Shown here in pieces: positions 28,101 through 41,900 of a stretch of 64,000 nt of DNA. Under the pieces are notes generated by a model that searched no databases, was not told the DNA's origin, and saw only the letters and a program-made list of their open reading frames with translations. The stretch covers positions 6,634,001-6,698,000 of the forward strand of contig CM082598.2 in assembly GCA_040954595.2 (NCBI GenBank), written 5' to 3'. Positions within the stretch are counted from its first letter, which is position 1, and the number at the start of each line of letters is the position of its first letter. The stretch is from Balanoglossus misakiensis. Taxonomy: Eukaryota > Hemichordata. The position numbers were made by a program, and so were the translations under genes.

Positions 28101-31100
28101 AGTTTGGTTAGCACAGATGTTTGATCAGTTTCCACATAAATCTTCACATCTCTCAAATTACTCTTTTATTTCCCCTTTGATCGACATCGTCCAGTCTGTA
28201 CAGCTTGGCTACTTTGTGCTGAGAACAGTCTGATGCCCTCCTACAGGAAATAAACATAGTTTGGTTAGCACAGATGTTTGATCTGTTTGTTCATAAATCT
28301 TCACATCTCTCAAATTTCTCTTCAATTTCCCCTTTGATCGATATCGTCCAGTCTGCACAGCTTGGCTACTTTGTGCTGAGAACAGTCTGATGCCCTCCTA
28401 CAGGAAATAAACATAGTTTGGTTAGCACAGATGTTTGATCTGTTTGTTCATAAATCTTCACATCTCTCAAATTTCTCTTTAATTTCCCCTTTGATCGATA
28501 TCGTCCAGTCTGCACAGCTTGGCTACTTTGTACTGAGAACAGTCTGATGCCCTCCTACAGGAAATAAGCATAGTTTGGTTAGCACAGATGTTTGATCTGT
28601 TTCTACATAAATCTTCACATCTCTCAAATTTCTCTTCAATTTCCCCTTTGATTGACATATGCATCCAGTCTGCACAGCTTGGCTACTTTGTGCTGAGAAC
28701 AGTCTGATGCCCTCCTGCAGGAAATAAACATAGTTTGGTTAGCACAGATGTTTGATCTGTTTCTACATAAATCTTCACATCTCTCAAATTTCTCTTTTAT
28801 TTCCCCTTTGATCGACATTGTCCAGTCTGCACAGCTTGGCTACTTTGTGCTGAGAACAGTCTGATGCCCTCCTACAGGAAATAAACATAGTTTGGTTAGC
28901 ACAGATGTTTGATCTGTTTCTACATAAATCTTCACATTTCTTAAATTTGTCGTCATATTGGAGATGACATGTGATTATTCCAAATTGGCCAATGTTTCTT
29001 CTGACAATTCTACTAAATGTCACTGTAGTTGTTGGCTAGATCTTCTTCTATATTGTGTAGGTTGCATAAATAAATTGGCCACATTCAGTAAATGTTCACT
29101 AACATTACATCACTGTCAGTTGTGATGTAATCATTCTTTGAAAGAAAATCATAAAAAGTTAAGTTTAAAATTGGTTATGCGTAATGTTATTTGTTTTGCA
29201 AATTGTCAAATTTCAGGTTGTTTGTCAATTACTGGGAGTAACTTTTCTTTCTGTATCAACTGGCAGATATTTTCACAGAATTTATTTAGCTCGATCGTTT
29301 AAGTACATGTATAAAACTGAATTATACATCTTGTGTTTAGAGTGGATACAGTTTCTGTTTGAATGCCATAAGCGAGTTTGCGATGACAATTTGTTGTTTG
29401 TTTGTTTGTTCATTCATTCATTCGTTCATTTTAAGAAATTAACCTCATTTGACATTTCAGTTTTTTTTGGACATTCTCATCATGCTCCTCCTTCATTACT
29501 TACAGGTTGGAGACACCCCTTTGCATCATGCAGCAAGGGTTGGTGATGAAGGCCGTGTCAGATTGTTATTGGAACACGAAGCTGATGTGACCATACAAAA
29601 CAAGGTAAATACCAACATCACTTCTGCAGGTTAATTCTATTCAGGTTAAAACTGTATTGACCAATCAGCACGCTCGATATTAATGTCCAATCACAGCCAT
29701 GCATTAAATGGCCTTTACCTGACCCCTTTCGTGAGTGTAGCGCCAGCAGCGGGAGAAAGGGGGCAGGGTACCAGACTAAATACCAACCTAATTTCTGCAG
29801 CTTAATTCTATCAGTATGGAAAGATTTATTCATTTATTTTTTTGTTTGTTTGTATGTGTGTGCTTGTTTTTTTGTTTAAGGAAAATTACACATTACGTTT
29901 AATTTTTGCGACATTATTCTCATGCTCCTCCTTCATTACTTACAGAATGGAGACACCCCTTTGCATGGTGCAGCAAGGGATGGTTATGAAGGCCGTGTCA
30001 GATTGTTATTGGAACACGAAGCTGATGTGACCATACAAAACAAGGTAAATACCAACATCACTTCTGCAGGTTAATTCTATCAGTATGGAAAGATTTATTC
30101 ATTTATTTGTTTGTTTGTTTGTTTAGGAATCCTCACAGTATGTTTCAAATGTTATGACATTGTTCTCATGCTCCTCCTCCATTAAGGCTGCCGCACACGA
30201 GAGAAATCAGCTGAGCAAAAAGTCATTCGAGGAATTTTGCTCAGCAATTTTCCTTCTGTGTGCGAGCGATTTTTCCTGACCTTTTTACTTTTGCGCCGCG
30301 GATCACGATATTCAACATGTTTGAAATTTTTTTCCTCACGAGAAAAATTACTCACTGTGTGCGCCGAACAAAGTAATTTTACTCACGTATCTAGCCTAAT
30401 TGCGCATGCGCCGGCATCACTTGACGACGATACGAACCTGACTTCTGCAGATTAATGCTATTAGTATAGAAACATTTATTTATTTGTTTGTTTGTTTGTT
30501 TGTTTTTGAATCCTCACAGTATGTTTCAAATGTTATGACATTGTTCTCATGCTCCTCCTCCATTACATACAGAAATACTCACCAGTACGGTGTTGGCAAG
30601 AAATTAAGTTACTCACAATGAAAATGCTTCATAATAATGGATGACCACAGACAAGTTCTCTACCTCTGATAATGATAACAGTAATTTCACTCACTTTCTG
30701 AACATTAATGATCATCAAAGTCATCTCTAGTCATTAGTCTAAACAAAGATTTCCCATCCATGTAAATTTTCTGGTCTCATGCAGATCTATAGAATTTGAT
30801 CCAAATCAGTTTTTCCTCAAAACTGTCAAGATAAGTAAAGGCACAATCTACTGTCTGTATTTTTCTTTGTAACAGACCTGATGAGAGACAGACATTGTAA
30901 AAATTATAAATTTCATGAAAAGAGATCATTGTTTAAAGATTAAAATCAAATATTCATCCAACCTCTGGACTAAAATCATGAGGGTATCTATCAAATACAT
31001 TGGTCTGGCTATTTTGCCTTCTATGGTTTGCAGCTTTTGAAATTGTTCATCATTATCTGTTATCTCTAAACAAAGTCAAATTGAACATTCTGACATGGTG

Positions 31101-34100
31101 GACCTAATACACACAATGCATTCATTTAATTCAACTCTATCATTTAAAGCTACATTGACGTGGAGACATCCAACTCAAAAAAATATGTCACGGCCACCAT
31201 GGTCCCATTTAGGGATTACACAGAAAGAGTCTACACCGGAGTACATATACAGACACACACACACATAGAGAGATCAATAGGCAAACACTGACTGAGCCAT
31301 AAGCTGCCATTTGCATGTGAAATGTACATAGACCAAATAGAACAGCTGGTCTCTTTAACAGTTAGCCAGTTATGTAAACATGGAGGAATTTGCTGTGTAT
31401 ACAAATCTCAGAGGGGTGCCTTCCCCATTACAAAGAACTATGTACTGGTAATTGTTCTTCTTGAGATAAAATTTTTTTGTGGTATGAGACAAAATATCCT
31501 ACAAAATATAAAAGTTCCAAGTTGCCTATGATTTGATTTCATAATATTTCTAAAGAAGCCAGTCCCATTAACTTACAACTCTAATTTTAAAGTAATCAGC
31601 CATACAGAATACACTTTCTGAGAAATTTAATTTTTTATCAAAGTTGGAAAATATGCTCCCAAAATACAAAACATTGCCCCCCACAAAACATTGACACTCT
31701 AATCATAGGTTTTGTCAATCATCATGAGAACTCACCCAGGAACTTTCAAATCAAAATTCAAAGCAATGGGGGTAGAGGGTTCTGAGAATTAGTTTGACCA
31801 AAAATACACTAAATGTATTGAATTCTTCACGTTGATTTGAAAATACATACATGCAAATCTTACTTGGGGTACCCCTAGGAACATGTCTTCCAAATTTCAA
31901 AGCAATCTGACAAGCAGTTATAGAGAAAACATATTTGATCAAAAAGGCAAAAATGATAAATATGCAAATTTTGCAACAATTTAAACAAAATTATGGTAAC
32001 TCAGATCACATATATGAAGCTTCATACTAAATTTCAAAGAAGTCAGCGGATCAATTCTAGAATAGTAAATTTTTTTACCAAAAATGTGACATAATGCATA
32101 AAGAGTAGAAAATTCACACTACTAGTATTAGCTCAAAACGTACAGAACCGTGTGAACACAACTTCCATCCTGCTTGTATGATATGAGAGTAAAAATCTCG
32201 CCAAAATAATAAATGGTAAACACCGATTATTCATTTTGGCGAGTTTTTCACTCTCCCGAGAGAGACTTTGTTCCTTTAATATTCATGAGTTTACTTTTCT
32301 TGTTTATATACACTCTTATAAAGATTGGCTATTACATCAAGTTGACAACCCCCGCACAAGTACCTCATGTACATAAACAAAAATAGTCTGGTGTGTGGAG
32401 CCGCCTCCCCTTTTTACAGGAAGTACTTTCGAAATATTTTGATGCAATCAGTCCACACTCATGATCAGTTTTGTGTCAGAGTTATAGTCATAGCAACATT
32501 TCGAGTAAGACTTTACCAGAAGAACTTGTTTTTGTTGTGGCTCTGATTGGGGCCATTTTAAACTGGGGTTTGTTTGGCAACTTTTAGGACCGAAGGACGG
32601 AAGCGCAGCCGTGGTCACATCACACATGCCATGTGGGGGACTTGCTAGGGGTGGGGGTGCTTGTTGACGGTGCCGAGAAGAGTCGGCCAGTTTGAGCTTG
32701 TACTTCAGGCCGAATAGCGAAGTGCCGACCCTATTTACCTCTTATAAACTTTATAAAGTATAATACATTGTAACATTAAATTGTTCAGTCAGACGATTTT
32801 TTTCATCATTCTGAGCAACACGGCGGCAGCATTTGGATTGCTCTTTCTCTTGGAAATAGCTCAAGCTTATGACACATGAGGTCTGTGCGACTCCGCTCCT
32901 CAGCTTCTCATCACTGTCCGTCACTTACCCAATCATTTCAAAGGGGTGATCAAGATGGCCAGAACAGCCAATTTTAACCAACCAGGTTCAATAACCTGAG
33001 AAAAGGTGCTAAAAGCATGCAATAGATATATTGACGAGATAAACATTCAGAACAATAGGATTAAGGGAGGTGTGACTGGTCCAACCTGTTCAGTTTTAGT
33101 GTGGGGCACGGCTGGAATGGTTACACAAATGTTCTTGAAAGTTTGTGCTATTGTGGCTTTCAATGGGATCTCTTATGAAGAGTTTTGTTACTTTTGTTTG
33201 TTCTTGATATGTCATGAAAAGAATGACTGCATTCAGTGTTTCATTGCATTTCATTACATTTGCCACACATTCCCATTGGCCACAGTGTCCACTCAAGTCT
33301 TGCTTTGGTTATTAGACTTTTTGATGCAGTGTGATGGAGAAAGGGAATCAGTGTTAACTTTCTTCAGATGATTTTTTGTGTGAAATTCATTTTTTGTATT
33401 TAAACACTATTTCTACATATAACTAGTGACACCATTGCACAACTTGATATTGTTGGACCACTCAGTAGAAATTTATTTTAATGATGATTGATTTATCCCT
33501 TGTCACATAACATTTCTCTTTTATTTCCCCTTTGATCGACATCGTCCAGTCTGCACAGCTTGGCTACTTTGTGCTGAGAACAGTCTGATGCCCTCCTACA
33601 GGAAATAAATATAGTTTGGTTAGCACAGATGTTTGATCTGTTTCTACATACATCTTCACATATCTCAAATTTGTCATCATATTGGAGATGAGATGTGATT
33701 ATTCAAAAATCTTCTGACAATTCTACTAAATGTCATTGTAGTTGTTTGCTAAATCTTCTTCTATATTGTGCAGGTTGCAAAAATAAATTGGTCCCATTCA
33801 GGAAATGTTCACTAACATTACATCACTGTCAGTTGTGATGTGTTCATTCTTTGATAGAAAATCATAAATAAAGTCCAGTTTAAAATTGGTGTATTGGTTA
33901 TCCGTAATGTTATTTGTTTTGCAAATTGTCAAATTTGAGTTTGTTGGTGAATTATTCGTAGTAACTTTTCTTTTTGTATCTACTGGCAGATATTTTGTCA
34001 GAATTATTTTACCTCGTTAAAATGCATGTATAAAACTGAATTACACATCTTGTGTTTAGAGCCGATACAGTTTCTGTTCAAATGCCATTTACTGTTGGTT

Positions 34101-35852
34101 AATATTATCAACAAAGGGAGTTTGTGATGACAATTTGTTGGTTGTTTGTTCATTCAGTTGTTCATCTTAAGAAATTAACTTGTGTGACATTTCAGTTTTC
34201 TTGACATTCTCATCATGCTCCTCTTTAATTACTTACAGCATGGAAACACCCCTTTGCATTATGCAGCAGAATGTTTTCGTGGTGAAGGCCGTGTCAGATT
34301 GTTATTGGAACACAAAGCTGATGTGACCATACAAAACAAGGTAAATACCAACCTGACTTCTACAGATTACTTCTATTGGTATAGAAACATTTATTTGTTT
34401 GTTTATTTGTTTATTTAGGAAACCTAACAGCACGTTTCAAATTGTATGACATTAATTGTTCTCCTGCTCCTCCTTCATTACTTACAGGATGGAGACACCC
34501 CTTTGCATTATGCAGCAAGGGATAGTGGTGAAGGCTGTGTCAGATTGTTATTGGAACACGAAGCTGATGTGACCATACAAAACAAGGTAAATACCAACAT
34601 CACTTCTGCAGGTTAATTCTATCAGTATGGAAAGATTTATTCATTTATTTGTTTGTTTGTTTGTTTAGGAAAACCTCAGAGTATGTTTCAAATGTTATGA
34701 CATTGTTCTCATGCTCCTCCGCCATTAAGGCTGCCGCACACGAGAGAAATCAGCTGAGCATAAAGTCATTCGAGGAATTTTGCTCAGCAATTTTCCTTCC
34801 GTGTGCGGGCGATTTTTCCTGATCTTTTTACTTTTGCGCTGCGGATCACGATATTCAACATGTTTGAAATTTTTTTCCTCACGAGAAAAATTACTCACTG
34901 TGTGCACCGAACAAAGTAATTTTACTCACGTATCTAGCCTAATTGCGCATGCGCCAGCATGACTTGACGACGATACCAACCTGACTTCTGCAGATTAATG
35001 CTATTAGTATAGAAACATTTATTTATTTATTTGTTTGTTTGTTTGTTTGTTTGTTTGTTTGTTTAGGAATCCTCACAGTATGTTTCAAATGTTATGACAT
35101 TTTTCTCTTGCTCCTACTCCATGACATACAGAAATACTCACCAGTACGGTGTTGGCAAGAAATTAAGTTACTCACAATGAAAATGCTTCATAATAATGGA
35201 TGACCACAGACAAGTTCTATACCTTTGATAATGATAACAGTAATTCAGGCACTCTATGCAAGTCAAAACACAGTATTTCACTCAAACAAACACTTTCTGA
35301 ACATTAATGATCATCAAAGTCATCTCTAGTCATTAGTCTAAACAAAGATTTCCCATCCATGTAAATTTTCTGGTCTCATGCAGATCAATAGAATTTGATC
35401 CAAATCAGTTTTCCCCTCAAAACTGTCAATATATATAACGGCACAATCTACTGTCTGTATTTTTCTTTGTAACAGACCTGATGAGAGACAGATATTGTAA
35501 AAATTATAAATTTCATGAAAAGAGATCATTGTTTAAAATATTAAAATCAAATATTCATCCAACCTCTGGACTAAAATCATGAGGGTATCTATCAAATACA
35601 TTGGTCTGGCTACTTTGCCTTCTATGGTTTGCAGCTTTTGAAATTGTTCATCGTTATGAGGAAATGTATCTGTTATCTCTAAACAAAGTCAAATTGAACA
35701 TTCTGACATGGTGGACCTAATACACACAAAGCATTCATTTAATTCAACTCTATCATTTAAAGCTTCATTGACGTGGAGACATCCAACTCAAAAAAATATG
35801 TCACGGCCACCATGGTACCATTTAGGGATTACACAGAAAGAGTCTACACCGG

Positions 35853-35916
<64 letters not shown>

Positions 35917-38900
35917 TCAAAAGGCAAACACTGACTGAGCCATAAGCTGCCATTTGCATGTGAAATGTACATAGACCAAATAGAACAGCTGGTCTCTTTA
36001 ACAGTTAGCCAGTTATGTAAACATGCAGGAATTTGATGTGTATACAAATCTCAGAGGGGTGCCTTCCCCATTACAAAGAACTATGTACTGGTAATTGTTC
36101 TTCTTGAGATAAAATGTTTTGTGGTATGAGACAAAATATCCTACAAAATATAAAAGTTCCAAATTACGTATGATTTGATTCCATAACATTTCTAAAGAAA
36201 CCAATCCCATTAACTTACAACTCGAATTTTAAAGTAATTAGCCATACAGTATACACTTTCTGAGAAATGTGATTTTTTATCAAAATTCAAAAATATGCTC
36301 CCAAAATACAAAATATTGCCCCCCCCCCCCAATAAAAAAAATTATTATACACCGACTGCTGTAACCTATGGAGTTCCGTAATACAATAATTCGCGGTATC
36401 ACCGTACAATAATTATTCAAATGAGGACGCGGAGTCCAATAACACCAGGGTTATTGGACGCATTGTGACTTTGACCTCACAGGACTGGTGATCAATGTAA
36501 ACAATGATGATATTAACCCAACTCTGACGAAAATTTATATAAAAAAGTACACAGCCGTTATTAAACAAAATTAGTGGTGACCCAAGATGCGAAATAAGTC
36601 AAAATCCACGCTGAAATTTCAGTCAAAAGAATCTGTGAACGAACAGGCGAGCGCGTTCATTTCAAGTTCCAGAACGAGCTCAGCGCAAGCAGCGTAGAAC
36701 GTCGCGCGCGAGACAGGCAGTTCGACACTAGCATCACCTGATGCGCGAGGTGAAGGCGCGTTCGATATGCAAATTACATCATGGCGGCGTCTGAAAACTA
36801 GAAAGTCCGACAGCGGCCTATTTATTCTTTATCCTTCATCATGGACGTCCGGAAAAGGTGTACAATAATAAGGTTATTCACAAAATACCGGGATTTATGT
36901 CCTCATACATCGTACGCTTCGGTATTGTCCTCGACGCTGCGCGTCTTGGACAAAACCTGCGATGCACGATGTACTCGGACATAAATCCTGGTATTTTGTG
37001 AATAACCTTATTATATTGACATTTTAATCATAGGTTTTGTGAATCATCATGAGAACTCACCCGGGAACCTTCAAATCAATATTCAAAGCAATGGGAAAGA
37101 GTTTGACCAAAAGTACACTAAATATATTGAATTCTTCACGTTGATTTGCAAATCTTACTTGAGGTACCCCTAGGAACATGCCTACGAAATTTCAAAGCAA
37201 TCTGACACGCGGTTTTAGAGAAAAAACTATTTAGTCAAAAAAGGCAAAAATGAAAATATACACATTTTGCAACAATTTAAACAAACCTATGGTGATTCAG
37301 ATCACATATATGAAGCTTCATACTAAATTTCAAAGAAGTCAGCTGATCAATTTTAGAAAGAAGATTTTTTTACCAAAATTGTGAAAAAATGCATAAAAAA
37401 TAGAAAATTCTCATTATTAGCTCAAAAACATACAGAACTGTATGAGGTTAACACAAGGTACATGCATACCAATTTCCAAATCAATATGACCAGTGGTTGT
37501 TGAGTTTCTGAGTTTTGACCGATTTCTCGTTTTACCCAGCTAATTTGCATATTTTGGCAATGACAACTTCATTTGAACAAACTCCTATCTACAGCCCTTA
37601 ATGCATCTGCACACCAAATATTGAGGTGATATGCGCAGCGGTTTTCAAGTCATTGATGTGGATGAACACACATCCATCCATCCATCCATCCATCCATCCA
37701 TCCATTCATGCAGGTTTGAATTGTTTGAAACTTTCTTTTACTTTTTAATTTGAATCTGTGTCACTTTAATAAATAATTATCTATCTATCATAACCAAATG
37801 GGACAAAATGATATAAGCACCCTAAAAACTATCATGCACACCTTATCTTTTTGTACCTCTTACACCGTGTTGTCTGTTTTTGTTTCTTTGATAGGATGGC
37901 AACACAGTACTCCACATGGCAGCAATGGGCAGACCGTCTTGGAAGGATTATGGTAAAGTCGTGAAACTATTGTTGCAATATGGTGCTGATATTGACTGCA
38001 AGAATAAGGTACAATCTTCCACTTTTTTATTCCACGACATTCTATGACACATACTCCAGACCTACACCATGTGTTCTGATCAACTCCCATTTTGTCAAGT
38101 AGTTAATATTCATAATCTTTGAAATTGAAATGCACAATTTTATAAAATTCTTGAAATTGCCTGAACACTATCACTCCAAAATGAGTTTGCACAATGGTCC
38201 ACTTTCCATTGTAGTTTTCATGGTAAATTGTGTCTAGGATACAATGTATCTATTTACCATTGTTCTTTTAATCAAAACTATCCCTCTATCAGGGCATGGT
38301 GTTGTACAGTAAGGTGTTGACCCATGACGGTCAATGCCAATCCTATCGCTGAAACTTTCTATCTCTGTTTTCAGCGATGTGGAGAGCATATTTCTGTCGG
38401 CCTCCAGCATCTGCCAACTCCTGTCTGTCACCTAATAATCTAACAATTCACAATAAGGAGGGTTGTTTTTCATTGGTTATGCTCTATCTTATTTGGGTTT
38501 TAAATAATACTGTACTTTTGGTAAGAGTTTTTGATACAATGTGATGGAAAAGAGGAATCAGTGTTAATTTTCTTTAGGTGATTGTTGATTTTGTGAAAAT
38601 CAGGTTTTGTTCACTATTAAACATGTCACTTGATGTGGTTATTTTTTTCATGAAAAATTTAAGACAATTATCTTTAAATTACATTATAATTTAATGAATT
38701 TTGATTTATGGTTATCTGTAACATTATTACTACTTTTATAAATATTAACATCATAATTAATGTTTCAATTCTTTTTATCCCAAATAAATAAGACTGGAAA
38801 GACACCACTTGATGTCGCTGAAAATGAGTCTAGTAAGGAGGTGCTGTCGGATTACATTCAGGTGAGTGAAATATTTATATTACGATGAATTTTAATAATA

Positions 38901-41900
38901 TACAACCTGAAGTGTGCTCATTCTGATTCATCTTGAATTAAAAGTGACCACATTTATATCGATATGATATAAATTATGACTTAATGTGGTGTCACTCTTA
39001 ATGTACTCTCCAAACCCACAAATAAAATTGTATTTTGTGATTTATTTATTCCAGAAACGAAACGAGTACAATGTCCTGATGAAGGAATCAGGTATGGAAT
39101 GTGACATTTTAAAGTTGTTCTTTGCTGGAGATGGTGGAGTTGGTAAGACTACATTATTGGAGTCACTTCAGAGGGTATGTTAATATTTTTTTTTTGATTT
39201 GCGTAAAAGGTCTTAGCTAGTAGGCCATATTACAATATATGAGGGTTGTTTGTGTGAAAGTTTGCAAACTGGTTAAAATGATGGGCTAGAGTAAATTCTT
39301 AATGAAAAACCCTTACTCACTGTCCTAAAATGTGTTTTGTGAAGCAAACGATGCCTTTCATGAAAAAAACTGCATGTGAAGAAAAATTGTCGCAACTGAT
39401 TCAAAACAAACGATTGGCAGAGTAAAAGCGCAATACTTCACATGCAAAATATTTTGTGCGCCAGCGATATTAAGAAAATATTTAGACAAACATTTGTAAT
39501 CTCATCGCATATAAAGAAACTGCTGTAGATCGGAATGCCACATGTGAATGTATCAATATGTGACACAGGATAATTAAAACATATGCTTGGTAGATGAAAT
39601 TTTGTTGTATTTTGGAAATATGGGCTTGAATTGTGAAAGTTCATAGCATTTTTTCAAGCCTTTAAAGAGGGTGGGATTGAGATTGTATTTCATTTGTTGT
39701 TTGTGTGTTTTGATTATCCATGGCCCCTGAAAAGGGAATATTGTAGTCACACATTTTACAGCTATGATTTTGTATGTCTCAGTCATATTGGAACAACTCT
39801 GCATGCATCTTTAGTTTAAATTAACTCTATTTAAATGTATTGTTTAAAGGGACAATGTTTCTCTGGCTGCCCTTTTTCGATTAATTATGTTTGATACAAG
39901 ACACTGTTTATGTTATTCTACATGTGGATATATAGTGAATCAACGTTTGACCACACACAATTTCCATACCACTTGTAGAGATGAGGGTGAAACACTCGCC
40001 AAATTGAACAATCAGTCTCTACCGTTTATTCATTCTGGGGAGATTTTTACTCTCATATCCTACAAACGGGATGGATGTTGTGTGTGGTCAAACGTTGATT
40101 CACTATGTAGCCACATAACAAAAATGGTGTCTTGTATCAAACATAATTAATGGAAAAAGGGCTGAGATAGAGAGACTTTGTCCCTTTAATTTAATTCCTC
40201 AGGTTAGCTAGTGCAGCTTAGACAATTTAATGAGGTCTGATGCAGAGTCACAAGCAAATATGGTTATGCACAAAGACCAGAAAACTCAAAATAACTAGAA
40301 TTGGTTTTCTTTCACTCCCCCTTATCAAAGATTAAAGAAACAACCCTGGAATCTGAAGAACGTGAACACATTCCCACACCTGGTATTGATGTCAAAAGTG
40401 TTCATATTCCTGACGTAGGAAATGTCAGTGTTTGGGATTTTGCTGGCCAGGCTGAGTATTACGTCACTCATAACATGTTTCTGGGAGCACCCAATGCTGT
40501 CTCCATATTGGTGTTCAAAGCTACAGACGAGAATGGTAAACTCAACACCTTTGAACGTGTGTTCCCACAGGTAAGAATCTTCACAGTAAAGTTAGACTGT
40601 ATATCTGTATGTTTTGCATTGTTTATCACTTATCAAAATTTATCTGCAGGAATGGAAAATATAGCTGTTTGAGTAAATTTATTCCATGTGCAACACTATC
40701 TCAGTCACCATTCATGGCTTTTTGATAGAGTTGCAGATATTTCTATAATTAGTCTCCTGCAGAACCAACATGCCATTGTTGTTCAATAATTATTTCACAC
40801 CGTGTATCTGATAGCTCCATATATTACCTGAATCATGAGAAATCTCATATTGAGATTCAATTCATGATCTATTTGACTCATTGTCACAGTTGGCGACTGA
40901 TACTGTTTCTTTCTGTAAAAATGAGATTGTACATAAAGGCTGGTGGCCTAAAGTACTGAATAAAGCTTATTATTATAATTCATGATCTATTTGACTCAAA
41001 ATTAATATTTATCACAAATATTCTCATTTGTAGATTTTGTTTTGGTTGCGGTTTCTGAAAGGAACAACCCACATGGACAGGTATTCATTTGATAAGTCAG
41101 GTGAAGGCTATGATAAACCAGTGGTGATGTTGGTTGCAAGTCGAGCTGATAGGTTAAAGAGAATCGATATGGCTCTAGGTTAGTGTTGTCAGCTTTTTCA
41201 TATACACTGTCTCAAACGATATCTCTCATTTGTTTGTATGTATGTATGTATGTGTGTGTGTTTGTGACAGTGTGTGTGTATGTATGTATGGATGTATACA
41301 TGCATGCATGTATGTACGTACATACATGCGTGTGTGTTTGTATGCATGTATGTTTGTTTGTGTCATCTCACCATGCTGTCAGAAACTGAATACTTACCTT
41401 GAGTAGAACGTAGTTAGTTGATTCACAAATGAAAGTTTGAAAATATTCGTAAAAACATTTAACCCTTTCACCACCATGATTCAGTCCAAACCAATTGTTT
41501 TCTATGGTAAGGTTGGACCTCTAAAGAGGGAACTGGGGGTGAAAGGGTTAATGACTATTTTATGCCCAATTGACAGAAAGGTTGTGGCTTAGTTTCTGCA
41601 TATGGAGTTATCTGGCAATTAATATTATCATCTCTTTATAATTTACAGCTAATCATTTGCTGAAGGACGTTCTGACAGAAGCACAGAAAATGTTTCAAGA
41701 TTATTTGGACATAGTGAATGCCATATTTTTGGTGAATTGCCGTGATTCTACAGACAGTGAAATGAAGAAACTCCGTGACTGTTTATATCAGAAAAAGGTA
41801 AAAAAAATTCTCTGTAGTCATTTGCCTCTTAATTGTTAAGTTTTATCAGCTCAAATACACTATAGCACTGCAGTATTGGTGTACAACTACAAGATTCATG

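Larger units (their letters stand above)
34995..37690 (-). repeat. Large duplicon block, copy C, with expansions
   Basis: Collinear with copies A and B, but it has a 59-bp CA run at 35856-35914 where A and B have about seven units, and a 0.69-kb insertion (about 36331-37016). Its minus-strand GGTCCC-type element reaches further (to 37690), ending in an ATCC microsatellite (37671-37706). Confidence 0.75.

Noticed and set aside
26430-28945. Repeated minus-strand frames giving Cys-rich peptides (CEDLCRNRSNICANQT type)
   Set aside because: The satellite period is 157 bp, not a multiple of three, so no frame can persist between units. The peptides recur only because the DNA does.
12616-33371. Four similar plus-strand frames starting MLKAC...YIDEINI
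   Set aside because: They lie in the duplicated introns, start or end at different points and show no known domain. Conservation is explained by recent duplication of the whole intron.
35708-36047. Frames rich in His-Thr or Cys-Val repeats
   Set aside because: Translations of a CA microsatellite; low complexity only.
41183-41389. Tyr/Met/Cys/Val-rich frame in the ROC intron
   Set aside because: It is the translation of a TATG/TGTG microsatellite inside an intron bounded by good splice sites.
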